In this document: in pieces, positions 32,129 to 40,178 of the stretch | Position numbering within the stretch: position 1 is the stretch's first letter | How the letters are laid out: every line of letters starts with the position of its first letter | NCBI RefSeq assembly: GCF_006715085.1 | Contig: NZ_VFMM01000002.1 | Location: 1,364,001 to 1,428,000, forward strand | Length of the DNA stretch: 64,000 nucleotides | Reading direction: 5' to 3' | DNA from: Kribbella jejuensis | GTDB lineage: Bacteria > Actinomycetota > Actinomycetes > Propionibacteriales > Kribbellaceae | Made by a program: the position numbers and the translations under genes | Notes under the pieces: model-generated | Seen by the model: only the letters and a program-made list of their open reading frames with translations | Told to the model about the DNA's origin: nothing | Databases searched by the model: none

Positions 32129-32551
32129 CTAGCCGACGGCCTTCTTGACCAGGGCGAGGATCTGCTTTTCGAGGGCTGGGGTGAGTTTGGTGAGGGCGTA
32201 GGAGGTGGGCCACATGTCGCCTTCGTCGATTTGGGCCTTGTCGCTGAAGCCTAGGGTGGCGTAGCGGTACTTGAACTTTGCGGCGTCCTGGAAGAAGCAG
32301 ATCAGTTTGCCGTCCTTGGCCCAGCCGGGCATGCCGTACCAGAGCTTCGGGGTCAGCTCCGGTACCGCCTCGAGGATCAGCTTGTTCAGGCGTTCCGCGA
32401 TCTCGCGGTCGCCGTCGGCCATCGCCCCGATCTTCGCGGCCTGCGCCTCGGCCGGGTCCTCCTTGCTCTTGAGTTCCTTCGCGTGCTCCTTCATCGCGTC
32501 GCGCTCGGCCGCGGTGAACCCGTCGTACGACTTCTTCTTCGTGGTAGCCAT
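32129..32551 (-). CDS. DUF1801 domain protein
   Basis: 140 residues: a Lys-rich N-terminus (MATTKKKSYDGFTAAERDAM), then LNKLILEAVPELTPKLWYGM, PGWAKDGKLICFFQDAAKFK and YALTKLTPALEKQILALVKK. This matches DUF1801 (YdhG-like), a small fold related to a frataxin-like iron chaperone of Bacillus. The cell role here is unproven. Confidence 0.88.
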   Translation of the reverse strand: MATTKKKSYDGFTAAERDAMKEHAKELKSKEDPAEAQAAKIGAMADGDREIAERLNKLILEAVPELTPKLWYGMPGWAKDGKLICFFQDAAKFKYRYATLGFSDKAQIDEGDMWPTSYALTKLTPALEKQILALVKKAVG

Positions 32552-32704
32552 CGGACTGCCCTTCTCTTCGTCGGTGCTCCAAACACTAGAAGTCGCGCAT
32601 CACCCACCGCTTCTCGATTCCTGATCGACCGGAAAGTGACCACCGTCACGTCACGAACCGGATGCCCTGTCCGGTCAGGTGGGCAGACGAACGAGGAGGC
32701 AGAC

Positions 32705-33220
32705 ATGAAAGCAGTCCTGACCCGTGGCGCCGGTGCCGAAGTACTCGGCACGGCGCCCAACCAGACCTGGCTGATCGCCGACGCCGAGCACACCGACGGG
32801 ATCATGAACGTCGTCCGTACGACCCTCGGCCCCGGTGTCGACGGACCGCCGCCGCACTTCCACAAGGAATCGCCGGAGATGTTCTACCTGCTCGACGGCG
32901 CGCTCCGGATCCTGGCCGGCGACGATGTGCTGACCGTGACGAAGGGCGACTACCTGCTGGTGCCGCCGCTGATGCACCACGCCTGGGGTACGCCGATGGA
33001 CAGCGGTGCCGATGTCCTGATCGTGAAGGCCCCGGGCACCAACCGCTTCGGGTATTTCCGGCTCGGCGACCGGATCCGCCGCGGCGAGGCGTCCCCGGCC
33101 GAGGTGCTCGCGACCGCGGACCTGTACGACAATCATTTTGTCGACAATCCGACGTGGCGGCAGGAGCTGGCCGCCCGGGAGGGGGAGCGGGAGCAGGTCG
33201 TCCCGTTCCCGGTCCGATAG
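32705..33220 (+). CDS. Cupin domain protein
   Basis: 171 residues from ATG 32705 with a strong GAGGAGG ribosome site. Cupin motif 1 is PPPHFHKESPEMFYLLDG and motif 2 is GDYLLVPPLMHHAWGTP, giving metal-binding His/Glu/His residues. The C-terminal tail NHFVDNPTWRQELAAREGER is extra. Only 14 bp separate it from the sigma factor gene, suggesting one unit. The reaction is unknown. Confidence 0.9.
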   Translation: MKAVLTRGAGAEVLGTAPNQTWLIADAEHTDGIMNVVRTTLGPGVDGPPPHFHKESPEMFYLLDGALRILAGDDVLTVTKGDYLLVPPLMHHAWGTPMDSGADVLIVKAPGTNRFGYFRLGDRIRRGEASPAEVLATADLYDNHFVDNPTWRQELAAREGEREQVVPFPVR

Positions 33221-33234
33221 CCGACAATCGGATC

Positions 33235-34098
33235 GTGGACGATGTCGCCGAGTTCGTGCAGCAGCGTCCGCGGCTGTTCGCGATCGCGTACCGGATGCTC
33301 GGCGAGGCCTCCGAGGCCGAGGACGTACTGCAGGACGCGTACCTGCGCTGGTCCGGCCGCGCCACGGTCGAGACGCCGGCCGCCTGGCTGACCACGGTCG
33401 TCACCAACCTGTGCATCAACCGCCTCACCTCGGCGCGCGCCCGCCGCGAGCGGTACGTCGGCCCGTGGCTGCCGGAGCCGGTTGCCACGGGCAACGATCC
33501 GGAGGGCGCCGTGGAACTGAAGGACACGGTGTCGCTCGGGTTCCTGGTACTGCTGGAGAAGCTGACGCCGCCGGAGCGGGCAGTGTTCGTACTGCGGGAG
33601 GCGTTCGGCTACACGCACCGGGACAGCGCGGAGGTACTGGGCGTCGACGAGGCGCACGCGCGGCAGTTGTACCACCGCGCACTCGCCCGGATCGGCGACG
33701 CGCGCCGCCGGTTCGAGGCACGACCGGCGGACGGTACGAAGCTGGTCGAGAGCTTCATCGCGGCAACGGTCGACGGAGACGTGCAGGGCTTGGAGGCGAT
33801 CCTGACCGAGGACGCCGCGATCTGGGCCGACGGCGGCGGCAAGGCGATCGCCGCCCGCGAACCGATCTTCGGCCGCGGCAACGCCGCGCACTACCTGGCC
33901 GGACTCGCCGCCGGACCGCGCGCACTGACTGCCCGATTGTCGGTGGTCGAGGTCAACGACGCACCCGCCGTACTCGTCCACGAGGCCGGCGAACTCACCG
34001 CCGTACTGGTCCCCGAGATCCACGGGACCACCATCACCACCATCCGCGCGATCCTGAACCCGGACAAACTCGCCTACCTCCGCAGCCAGCTGGGTTGA
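33235..34098 (+). CDS. SigJ-type ECF sigma factor with SnoaL-like C-terminal domain
   Basis: 287 residues from GTG 33235. Region 2 is FAIAYRMLGEASEAEDVLQD AYLRW, region 4 is LTPPERAVFVLREAFGYTHR DSAEVLGVDE, and residues 175-285 form a SnoaL/NTF2-like domain (ESFIAATVDGDVQGLEAILT, AILNPDKLAYLRSQL). In this ECF41-like group the C-terminal domain replaces an anti-sigma factor and controls activity. Such genes usually lie beside a carboxymuconolactone decarboxylase or similar oxidoreductase; here the neighbour is a cupin. Confidence 0.93.
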   Translation: MDDVAEFVQQRPRLFAIAYRMLGEASEAEDVLQDAYLRWSGRATVETPAAWLTTVVTNLCINRLTSARARRERYVGPWLPEPVATGNDPEGAVELKDTVSLGFLVLLEKLTPPERAVFVLREAFGYTHRDSAEVLGVDEAHARQLYHRALARIGDARRRFEARPADGTKLVESFIAATVDGDVQGLEAILTEDAAIWADGGGKAIAAREPIFGRGNAAHYLAGLAAGPRALTARLSVVEVNDAPAVLVHEAGELTAVLVPEIHGTTITTIRAILNPDKLAYLRSQLG

Positions 34099-34103
34099 CG
34101 GGC

Positions 34104-34496
34104 TCAGCCGTCGGCGTAGAGACAGAAGGGATGGCCTGCTGGGTCCAAGAGCACTCGCACCTGGTCCTGCGGCTGGAATTCCGCGAGCGTGGCGCCGAGC
34201 TCGACGGCATGCTCGACCGCAGCCTCGAGATCGCCGACCTCGATATCCAGGTGCATCATCATCTGCTGACGTCCCTCGGCGGCCGGCCACACCGGCCGCG
34301 CCCACGGCGCCGACGTCTGCGGCTGGAAAGCCACATACGTGTGTGAGTTGCCGGGCACGACGAGGGTGAACTCGTTCGGCTCGTTCTTGTGGATCTCCCA
34401 GCCGAGCACCTGGTGGTAGAACATCCCGAGCGCCCGCGGATCCGGCGCGTCGATCACCGTTCCGAAATAGTGTGCCGTCGATCGTCCTCGAAGCAT
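34104..34496 (-). CDS. VOC (glyoxalase-like) protein
   Basis: 130 residues from ATG 34496, with a perfect AAGGAGG ribosome site. It carries two beta-alpha-beta-beta-beta modules: FGTVIDAPDPRALGMFYHQV LGWE at the start, MHLDIEVGDLEAAVEHAVEL in the middle and VLLDPAGHPFCLY at the end. The VOC superfamily includes glyoxalases, dioxygenases and resistance binders; no specific role can be given. It is convergent with the sigma gene and divergent from the Nudix gene. Confidence 0.9.
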   Translation of the reverse strand: MLRGRSTAHYFGTVIDAPDPRALGMFYHQVLGWEIHKNEPNEFTLVVPGNSHTYVAFQPQTSAPWARPVWPAAEGRQQMMMHLDIEVGDLEAAVEHAVELGATLAEFQPQDQVRVLLDPAGHPFCLYADG

Positions 34497-34529
34497 CGCA
34501 GTACCTCCTTCGTGCCCGACACTAGACGG

Positions 34530-35039
34530 GTGAACCGACAGGACGATCTGATCGCCGACGGGGAGCCGGAGAAGGAGTTCCATGCCGGTATCGCCGCCCG
34601 TATGCCGCGCAAGACTGCCGCCGGCGGCGCGCTGATCCGGGACCCGGCCGGGCGGATCCTCTTCCTCGAACCGACGTACAAGCCGACGCTCGACATCCCG
34701 GGCGGCATCGTCGAGTACGACGAGTCGCCGTACGACGCCTGCCGCCGCGAGGTCCAGGAGGAAATCGGCCTCGACCTGCCCATCGGCCGCCTGCTGGTCG
34801 TCGACTGGGTTCCCGCCCAGGGCCCGTGGTCGGACGCCCTCGCCTTCATCTTCGACGGCGGCGTCCTCGACAGCCCCACTCTCACCCTCGACCCCACCGA
34901 GGCCCGAGCCCACCACTTCCTCACCCTGGACGAAGCCGCCTCCCGCCTCCGCCCCTCCATGACCCGCAGACTGACCCTCGCTCAACACTCCCTGACAACC
35001 GGCCACCCCACCTACGCCGATTTCGGTCGCCCCCGCTGA
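34530..35039 (+). CDS. Nudix hydrolase
   Basis: 169 residues from GTG 34530. The Nudix box reads GGIVEYDESPYDACRREV then QEEIGL, a full match to GX5EX7REUXEEXGU. Nudix enzymes hydrolyse nucleoside diphosphates linked to another group. The N-terminal 30 residues are acidic and may be dispensable. The substrate is unknown. A strong hairpin follows at 35071. Confidence 0.92.
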   Translation: MNRQDDLIADGEPEKEFHAGIAARMPRKTAAGGALIRDPAGRILFLEPTYKPTLDIPGGIVEYDESPYDACRREVQEEIGLDLPIGRLLVVDWVPAQGPWSDALAFIFDGGVLDSPTLTLDPTEARAHHFLTLDEAASRLRPSMTRRLTLAQHSLTTGHPTYADFGRPR

Positions 35040-35070
35040 GCGGCGCGGCGCGCCAGGCCATCGCAACGGT

Positions 35071-35105
35071 GCCGCTCCCGCCGCGGTCAGCGTGACGGGA
35101 GCGGC
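35071..35105. terminator. Bidirectional terminator between convergent genes
   Basis: A perfect 10-bp inverted repeat GCCGCTCCCG / CGGGAGCGGC with a 15-base loop lies between the Nudix gene and the convergent MauE operon. It is expected to end transcription from both sides. Confidence 0.6.
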
Positions 35106-35137
35106 TTAGGTGTGATTGTGATGGCCTGATGGTTCAC

Positions 35138-35935
35138 CTAGGTGGTTGCGAGGACGGTCGGGCGGTACACCGTGAGCCCGTCGTCGTCGACCAAGGCAAC
35201 CCGGACGGACTCCGGCGTGAGGTCCCGGTGCGGTACGGCGAACACCGCGGTCGCGCGGCGGCCGTCGTACCGGGCGGCGTAGCTGACGAACCGCCAGCCG
35301 TCGTCGTCCCAGTAGTCATGGATGTCGGAACGCAGCAACCCGTCGACCGCGCGGTACGCCGGGCTGAGCAGCACGCGCCGCTGGGTTGCGACGAGCGGGA
35401 TGTGGTCGGAGGCGGTACCGGCCAGCGGGTGGCTGAGCCGGATCCGCAGCCGCCGGATCGGGAGTAACCAGTACCGATCGAGCTCGGTGGACAGCATGGC
35501 GAAGACGGCTGCCTCGACAACCAACAGCAAGAGTCCTGTGCCGGCCGACCACCAGGCGGTTGTGGCGAAGGTTGCCGACACCGAGGTTGCCAGGAGCAAC
35601 AGAGCACGGGCGATTGCTCGGGTGCCGACGGGTCGGTGGGACTTTCCCGCGCAGCCGCAGGAGGCCTCGGGTACGACGACCTTCGAGTAGCTGAGGAAGC
35701 CGACAAAGCCGATGGATAGTGCGACGGCGGCCACCGCTCCGATTGCCCAGGAACCTAAGAGAAGAAGGGCGATCAGGATTTCCACGACCGCAACAGCTTG
35801 ATAGGCAAGGACCGCGCGGGGCTCCCCTACGAGTCGGGGTAGGGCTGTGCGGTCGGCTTGGGTGGGGGACTTCAGCTTGGTGTAGGCCGTCCAGAGCAGG
35901 ATCAGGCCTAACAACAGCGGTTGGGCGGACGTCAT
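35138..35935 (-). CDS. MauE/DoxX-like redox-associated membrane protein
   Basis: 265 residues. The first 155 hold about four membrane helices with the family start (LLLGLILLWTAYTKLKSP), a glycine/Cys loop ASCGCAGKSH between helices, and further helices to residue 155. The C-terminal 110 residues form a soluble domain ending VRVALVDDDGLTVYRPTVL. MauE is needed in methylotrophs for disulfide formation in the Cys-rich methylamine dehydrogenase small subunit. Here the start lies 1 bp after the stop of a Tat-secreted protein gene that follows a 14-Cys protein gene. Inference: it oxidises or matures that Cys-rich protein. Confidence 0.8.
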   Translation of the reverse strand: MTSAQPLLLGLILLWTAYTKLKSPTQADRTALPRLVGEPRAVLAYQAVAVVEILIALLLLGSWAIGAVAAVALSIGFVGFLSYSKVVVPEASCGCAGKSHRPVGTRAIARALLLLATSVSATFATTAWWSAGTGLLLLVVEAAVFAMLSTELDRYWLLPIRRLRIRLSHPLAGTASDHIPLVATQRRVLLSPAYRAVDGLLRSDIHDYWDDDGWRFVSYAARYDGRRATAVFAVPHRDLTPESVRVALVDDDGLTVYRPTVLATT

Positions 35936-35936
35936 G

Positions 35937-36539
35937 TCAGTTCGACGTGTAGATGGTGGCGACGTCGATCTCGTTGGTACCGGGGCGCCAGGCGCCGATC
36001 ACCTGGGCGTGCCGGCCGACCTTGAGCATCGAGAGGTCCGTGACCGCGGGCGTGCCGTTGTACACGGCGGCCGTCCTGCCGGCCTGGACGTGCCCGACGA
36101 CCTTCTGTCCGTGGTGGTCGAAGTGCACCCCGGTGCGGCTGATCGACGTGATCGCGACGGTCAGGTTGACGATGTTCACCCAGACCGACTCGGCGGCGAG
36201 GATCCCGTTCGGCAGCAGCACGCCGCGTGCGTACAGGCCGTCGCCGATCTTCGCCTGGTCGATCGTGGTCGGGTGCAGCTTCCAGACGCTGGTACCGGTG
36301 GTGAGTTGGATCCGGTGCAGCCGGCCGTCGGATCCCTGTACCTGCAGGAGATCCTGGTTGCGACCGGTGACCACGCCTTCGGCGAAGTTCGGGTCCGGCT
36401 GACCGGGGTCGGGGTACTGCGTGGCGGCTGCGAACGCGGTCTCCGGCGCGAGCGAACCCATCGCTGTGGCGGCGACGAGCCCGGTCGCACCGAGCGCGGC
36501 GCGGGACAGCAGTGAGCGGCGGTCCATCGTTGTGGTCAT
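35937..36539 (-). CDS. Tat-secreted protein of unknown function
   Basis: 200 residues from ATG 36539, chosen over the GTG nine bases upstream because AGGAG is eight bases away. The signal peptide has a twin arginine (MDRRSLLSRAALGATGLVAA) and a cleavage-like AFAAA. The mature part is a beta-rich domain (ILLQVQ-type strands, VWKLHPTTIDQAKIGDGLYA, GRHAQVIGAWRPGTNEIDVA) resembling DUF5666-like OB domains. It is the middle gene of a three-gene operon with the Cys-rich and MauE-like proteins. Tat export implies folding before secretion. Confidence 0.8.
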   Translation of the reverse strand: MTTTMDRRSLLSRAALGATGLVAATAMGSLAPETAFAAATQYPDPGQPDPNFAEGVVTGRNQDLLQVQGSDGRLHRIQLTTGTSVWKLHPTTIDQAKIGDGLYARGVLLPNGILAAESVWVNIVNLTVAITSISRTGVHFDHHGQKVVGHVQAGRTAAVYNGTPAVTDLSMLKVGRHAQVIGAWRPGTNEIDVATIYTSN

Positions 36540-36551
36540 CTCACGCACTCC

Positions 36552-36965
36552 TCAGCCGACGTCGATGTTCGCGGGGATCAGACCGGCGTTCAGGCTCGCG
36601 ATCGAGGAGAACGCGGCCGGAGTGAGGTCGAGGAGGCGGTTCGCCGCGCAGGTACCGCCGCAGCAGGCGCGTTCGCCGCAGAACAGGTCGGTCTGCGGAC
36701 CGCAGTCCGCGATCGAGGTGACGACCCGCTTTCCGTTGCACAGGTTGGTGGTGGCGTGCCGAAACCCGCAGGTACGCCGGGTCATCCCGGTGAATCCGCA
36801 GGTGTCCGGATGGGTGATGGCGTAACACGCGTCGGACGTGTTCGGCCAGGCGTGCTGGAAGTTCCCCGAGTTACAGGTTCCGCAGGCACCGTGCCCGGTG
36901 CTCGCGCAGGGTCCCCATGCGTTCCCGCAACAGAACCACGATGCTTCGCCGTTGAATCCGGCCAT
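36552..36965 (-). CDS. 14-cysteine protein with a DPBB/RlpA-like C-terminal part
   Basis: 137 residues from an ATG with a consensus AGGAGG ribosome site. Fourteen cysteines are spread over the first 107 residues (WFCCGNAWGPC, GACGTC, DTCGFTG, CGERACCGGTC), an even number compatible with seven disulfides. The C-terminal half KRVVTSIADCGPQTDLFCGE ... RLLDLTPAAFSSIASLNAGL resembles the double-psi beta-barrel of RlpA/expansin proteins. There is no signal peptide, which is odd for a disulfide-rich protein and suggests hitch-hiker export with the downstream Tat protein. First gene of the MauE operon. Confidence 0.8.
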   Translation of the reverse strand: MAGFNGEASWFCCGNAWGPCASTGHGACGTCNSGNFQHAWPNTSDACYAITHPDTCGFTGMTRRTCGFRHATTNLCNGKRVVTSIADCGPQTDLFCGERACCGGTCAANRLLDLTPAAFSSIASLNAGLIPANIDVG

Positions 36966-37071
36966 GACAGTTCCTCCTAGGCCTAGGGGGCGGACAAAGA
37001 CCTACAGAAACTGTTTGTACTCCGTTGCGGCGGAATCTCCCAGAGCTCAGCCAGAAATGGAAAGTTTTTGC

Positions 37072-37806
37072 CTAAAGTCCGAGGATGAAGAGCGCTCCCG
37101 CCGCGAGCAGGCCGACTTCGACCAGGATGACGAAGACCCGGTCACTGATCCGGCCCACGATCCGTTTGCCGGCCCAGGTTCCTGCCAACGTCGCCGGCGT
37201 CAGCGCGACGCCGTACAGCAGGACCTGCCGGGTCAGCAGGTCGCCCGCCCCGTACGCGGCGATCTTCGACAGGTGCATGGTGACGGCGCTCGCGGCCTCG
37301 GTGCCGATGTACGCGGCCCTGGTGAGCCCGTACGCCAGGAAGAAGGGCGCCGTGAGCGGCCCGACCGAGCCGAGCAGGGCGGATCCGAGTCCGGAGGCCG
37401 CGCCGACCGCGGTGAACGCCGGATCGCTGGGTCTACGAGGGGTCGGCCGCAGGTGCCGCCAGATCACGACCGCGATCAAGAACACGCCGAGTCCCCGCTT
37501 GAGCGCGGTCAGTGGAGCGTGGGCGAGCAGCAGACCACCCACGACCGCGAGCGGTACGGCGCCCAACGCGAACCACCCGACGAGACGCCAGCGAATCTCG
37601 TGCCGGTTGAGCCACACGCGCGAGACGTTGCTGGTCAGTTGGGTCAGCGTCAGCATCGGTACGGCGACCCGGAGTCCGAAGAGTGCGGTGAAGACCGGAA
37701 GCAGCAGTACGCCGCCACCGAAGCCGGCCACCGCGGACACCATGGCCAGCACGAACGCGGCGACCGATGCCACCCCGAGCGTCTCCCATCCGTTCATCAC
37801 CAGCAC
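37072..37806 (-). CDS. TauE/SafE family membrane transporter
   Basis: 244 residues with about eight membrane helices. The family's paired repeats are visible: VSAVAGFGGGVLLLPVFTAL near the N-terminus and GLGSALLGSVGPLTAPFFLA in the second half. TauE/SafE proteins export or import sulfonates, sulfite or related organic anions. The gene is divergent from terC; the 5' side contains the terC promoter and riboswitch. The substrate is unknown. Confidence 0.92.
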   Translation of the reverse strand: MLVMNGWETLGVASVAAFVLAMVSAVAGFGGGVLLLPVFTALFGLRVAVPMLTLTQLTSNVSRVWLNRHEIRWRLVGWFALGAVPLAVVGGLLLAHAPLTALKRGLGVFLIAVVIWRHLRPTPRRPSDPAFTAVGAASGLGSALLGSVGPLTAPFFLAYGLTRAAYIGTEAASAVTMHLSKIAAYGAGDLLTRQVLLYGVALTPATLAGTWAGKRIVGRISDRVFVILVEVGLLAAGALFILGL

Positions 37807-37911
37807 AGCCTGCCATCCTCTAGCACTGCAGGCAGTATGTGGTATACAGTTCCGGAGAACGCTGCGGATCGGACCTGCTGAACGGTGGTATCACCGGGGC
37901 AGGTAGACTGG

Positions 37912-38075
37912 TGGCGTTTGAGGAGGGGAGTATCCCTCTTGGACCTCGCCCGTGTGGTGCTGGTCCGAAGCGGCAGCGTCGTCATCACGGGAGGCCTGGA
38001 CGGCCGAACCGGTGCTGCCGGCCCGATCGGTCGAGTTCGAGGACCGTCCGGGTGGGAGAGACCTCCGGACCACGC
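37912..38075 (+). promoter_or_regulatory. yybP-ykoY-type (Mn2+) riboswitch upstream of terC
   Basis: The leader contains GGGGAGTATCCC near 37925-37936 and GGGAGAGACCTCCGG near 38054-38068, the two conserved strands of the yybP-ykoY motif. Its P1 stem pairs GGAGG (37922-37926) with CCTCC (38062-38066). It lies directly before a TerC-family gene, the classic setting of this Mn2+-sensing RNA. Coordinates are approximate. Confidence 0.75.
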
Positions 38076-38104
38076 TGCTGTCTGCCGACGTCCGGAGGTT
38101 CGTC

Positions 38105-39103
38105 ATGGTCTCTGTCATGCCACCCCTGGTCTGGGTGCTCACGATCGTCGGGTTGCTCGCGATCGTCGCGTTCGACCTGGTCGTGATCGCCCGCCGCAAC
38201 CACACCGTGACGATCAAGGACGCCACCCGCTGGGTGCTGTTCTACGTCGGCCTCGCGGGGCTGTTCGCGATCGGGCTGTTCGTGTTCAGCCCGGGGCAGT
38301 CGGGCAGCGAGTTCGTCGCCGGGTACATCACGGAGTACAGCCTCAGCGTCGACAACCTGTTCGTGTTCGTGATCATCATGGCGCGGTTCGCCGTACCCAG
38401 CCTGGCGCAGGACAAGGTGCTGTACATCGGCATCGTGGTGTCGATGGCACTGCGGGCGATCTTCATCCTGGCCGGCGCGGCGGCGATCTCGGCGGCGAGC
38501 TGGGTGTTCTACATCTTCGGTGCGTTCCTGGTCTATACCGCCGTCCGGCTCGCACTCGAGGGCGAGAACGATGAAACCGACTTCCAGGAGAACGCGATAC
38601 TGCGCGGCCTGCGCCGGGTGCTGCCGTTGTCGCAAGACTACGACGGCTCCAAGCTGGTCACCCGCGGCGGCGGCAAGCGGCAGCTGACGCCACTGGTGAT
38701 CGTGATCTCCGCGATCGGGATGGCGAACGTGATCTTCGCGCTCGACTCGATCCCGGCGATCTTCGGTCTCACCCAGGACGCCTACATCGTGCTGACCGCG
38801 AACGCGTTCGCGCTGATGGGCCTGCGCCAGCTGTACTTCCTGATCGGCGGCCTGCTGGAACGGATCGTCTACCTGAACGTCGGCCTGTCGGTGATCCTCG
38901 CGTTCATCGGCGTGAAGCTGATCATCGAGGCGCTGCACGGCTCGCACATCGACGACATCGGCGCGATCCACCTCCCGCACATCGGCATCCTGACCTCGCT
39001 CGGCTTCATCGTCGGCACGCTGTTCGTCACCACTGTGGTCAGCCTGCTCAAGACGGCCCGCGACAACCGCCGCGAGGCCGTCCGGGTCAAGATCGACGAC
39101 TGA
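38105..39103 (+). CDS. TerC family membrane protein
   Basis: 332 residues from ATG 38105; in-frame codons upstream lie inside the riboswitch and are rejected. Eight or nine membrane helices are visible, with the diagnostic acidic helix TEYSLSVDNLFVFVIIMARF and a second one, NVIFALDSIPAIFGLTQDAY. The central cytoplasmic loop reads ENDETDFQENAILRGLRRVL. TerC/Alx proteins are linked to Mn2+ export and metallation of secreted proteins. The Mn2+-type riboswitch supports that role here. Confidence 0.95.
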   Translation: MVSVMPPLVWVLTIVGLLAIVAFDLVVIARRNHTVTIKDATRWVLFYVGLAGLFAIGLFVFSPGQSGSEFVAGYITEYSLSVDNLFVFVIIMARFAVPSLAQDKVLYIGIVVSMALRAIFILAGAAAISAASWVFYIFGAFLVYTAVRLALEGENDETDFQENAILRGLRRVLPLSQDYDGSKLVTRGGGKRQLTPLVIVISAIGMANVIFALDSIPAIFGLTQDAYIVLTANAFALMGLRQLYFLIGGLLERIVYLNVGLSVILAFIGVKLIIEALHGSHIDDIGAIHLPHIGILTSLGFIVGTLFVTTVVSLLKTARDNRREAVRVKIDD

Positions 39104-39113
39104 CCAGACCGTC

Positions 39114-39158
39114 TTTCCGGAAACTATGCGGCGTCCGGCGCAGGATTCTTTCCGGAAA
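39114..39158. repeat. Two copies of the palindrome TTTCCGGAAA
   Basis: The 10-bp palindrome occurs at 39114-39123 and 39149-39158, each within a longer ctttccggaaac repeat, 35 bp apart. The right copy falls inside the small minus-strand ORF and the left one lies just past its stop. It could be an operator pair or part of an RNA structure at the end of terC. Confidence 0.5.
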
Positions 39159-39225
39159 CCGGGTCCAGGCCGGCGTTGTAGACGTAGTACGTCCGCGTGG
39201 GGTCGGCAGAGCGGTAGGGAGGCAT
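39124..39225 (-). CDS. Possible 33-aa small protein
   Basis: ATG 39225 has an AGGAGA ribosome site at good distance and opens MPPYRSADPTRTYYVYNAGL then DPVSGKNPAPDAA. Third codon positions are GC-biased and the length is plausible for a small secreted or signalling peptide, but no export signal is visible. It is convergent with terC. Confidence 0.4.
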   Translation of the reverse strand: MPPYRSADPTRTYYVYNAGLDPVSGKNPAPDAA

Positions 39226-39420
39226 CGCGGGGTTCTCCTGAAGGCGCGCGTGCGGGTATGACGGAGCGCGACCGGGAGCCGGTCAAACGCTTGCGTGGCG
39301 CACGTCGGAGGTGCGCGATCAGGAGCGGGTTCGCATGGCGCCAAAAGTAGGGCAGCGCGCGGCGCGTCCGCCCGCCGATTTGCCGACCCCGCTTGGTGAT
39401 CAGGGGTATCATCGAAGTTG

Positions 39421-39462
39421 CCTGGCCCGGCCGTTCCCCCGTGATGGTCGGGTCAGGTTTTT
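39421..39462 (+). terminator. Strong rho-independent terminator
   Basis: CCTGGCCCGGCC (39421-39432) and GGTCGGGTCAGG (39446-39457) form a 12-bp stem with two G-T pairs and a 13-base loop, followed by TTTTT. It lies 318 bp past the terC stop and 46 bp before the broken phosphotransferase gene, so it could end terC transcription or act as a leader terminator. Confidence 0.65.
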
Positions 39463-39507
39463 CCTTGCGCCGGACACCCTCCGCGACGGACCTGCGACGA
39501 TGGCGGG

Positions 39508-40178
39508 ATGCTCAGCACACCGCCCCTGGACGCGTTCGGACTCGAGGTCGACCGCATGGAGGCGACCCGGCCGGGCGACGACGAGTCGCCCGGCAACGGC
39601 AACTGGCATCTGTGGACGGCCGACGGCGAGCACCACATCCTCCGGCGGTATCACGTACTCCGGACCGAGGCCGACCTCATCTTCGAGACCCGAGTGCTCG
39701 ACCACCTGACGGCGCAAGGGAGTTCCAGGGGTCGGATCGCGGGGTCGGGCTGCTTCGCAGGCAGCGGCCCGAGCTGGCGGATCGGGCGGTGCGGGCGATG
39801 GCGCGGGCGAAGGAGCTCGTGAGCGAGCACGGGCTGTTGGAGCTGCCGCGGACGATCGTGCACGGGGATTTCGCGAGCTGGAACGTGCACTTCGACGACG
39901 ACGGCAAGCTGGCGGGCGTGATCGACTTCGATCTCGCGCATGTGGACAGCCGGTCCTGGGAGTTCGTCATCGCGCGGGTGGATCTGGCACCGGGGCTCGT
40001 CGACGGGTACCAGCGCGCCACGGCGTACCCGCTGAGTGGGCGGGAGCTGGGGGCGATCGGGCCGTTGCAGGTTGTGTTGCAGGTGTTGATGGTGATGGCG
40101 GGACTGTGGGACGGGCAGCGGAGTGGCCGGTTCGACGAGGCGATGATCACTCGGCACCTGGTCGCGGCCGGGTCTTGA
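39508..40178 (+). pseudogene. Phosphotransferase (APH family), internal deletion and frameshift
   Basis: The first 70 codons (frame of ATG 39508) encode a normal N-terminal lobe, MLSTPPLDAFGLEVDRMEAT ... LIFETRVLDHLTAQG. Near 39715 the frame changes and homology resumes only at the C-lobe, with LELPRTIVHGDFASWNVHF, GVIDFDLAHVDSRSWEF and a helical end. About 80-90 middle residues are missing compared with intact relatives, so the gene lost an internal segment out of frame and should be non-functional. Confidence 0.75.

Noticed and set aside
30074..32254. A plus-strand open frame of 726 codons opposite the AfsR-like gene
   Set aside because: Antisense shadow with no recognisable motif; the minus strand encodes complete winged-helix, BTAD and NB-ARC domains.
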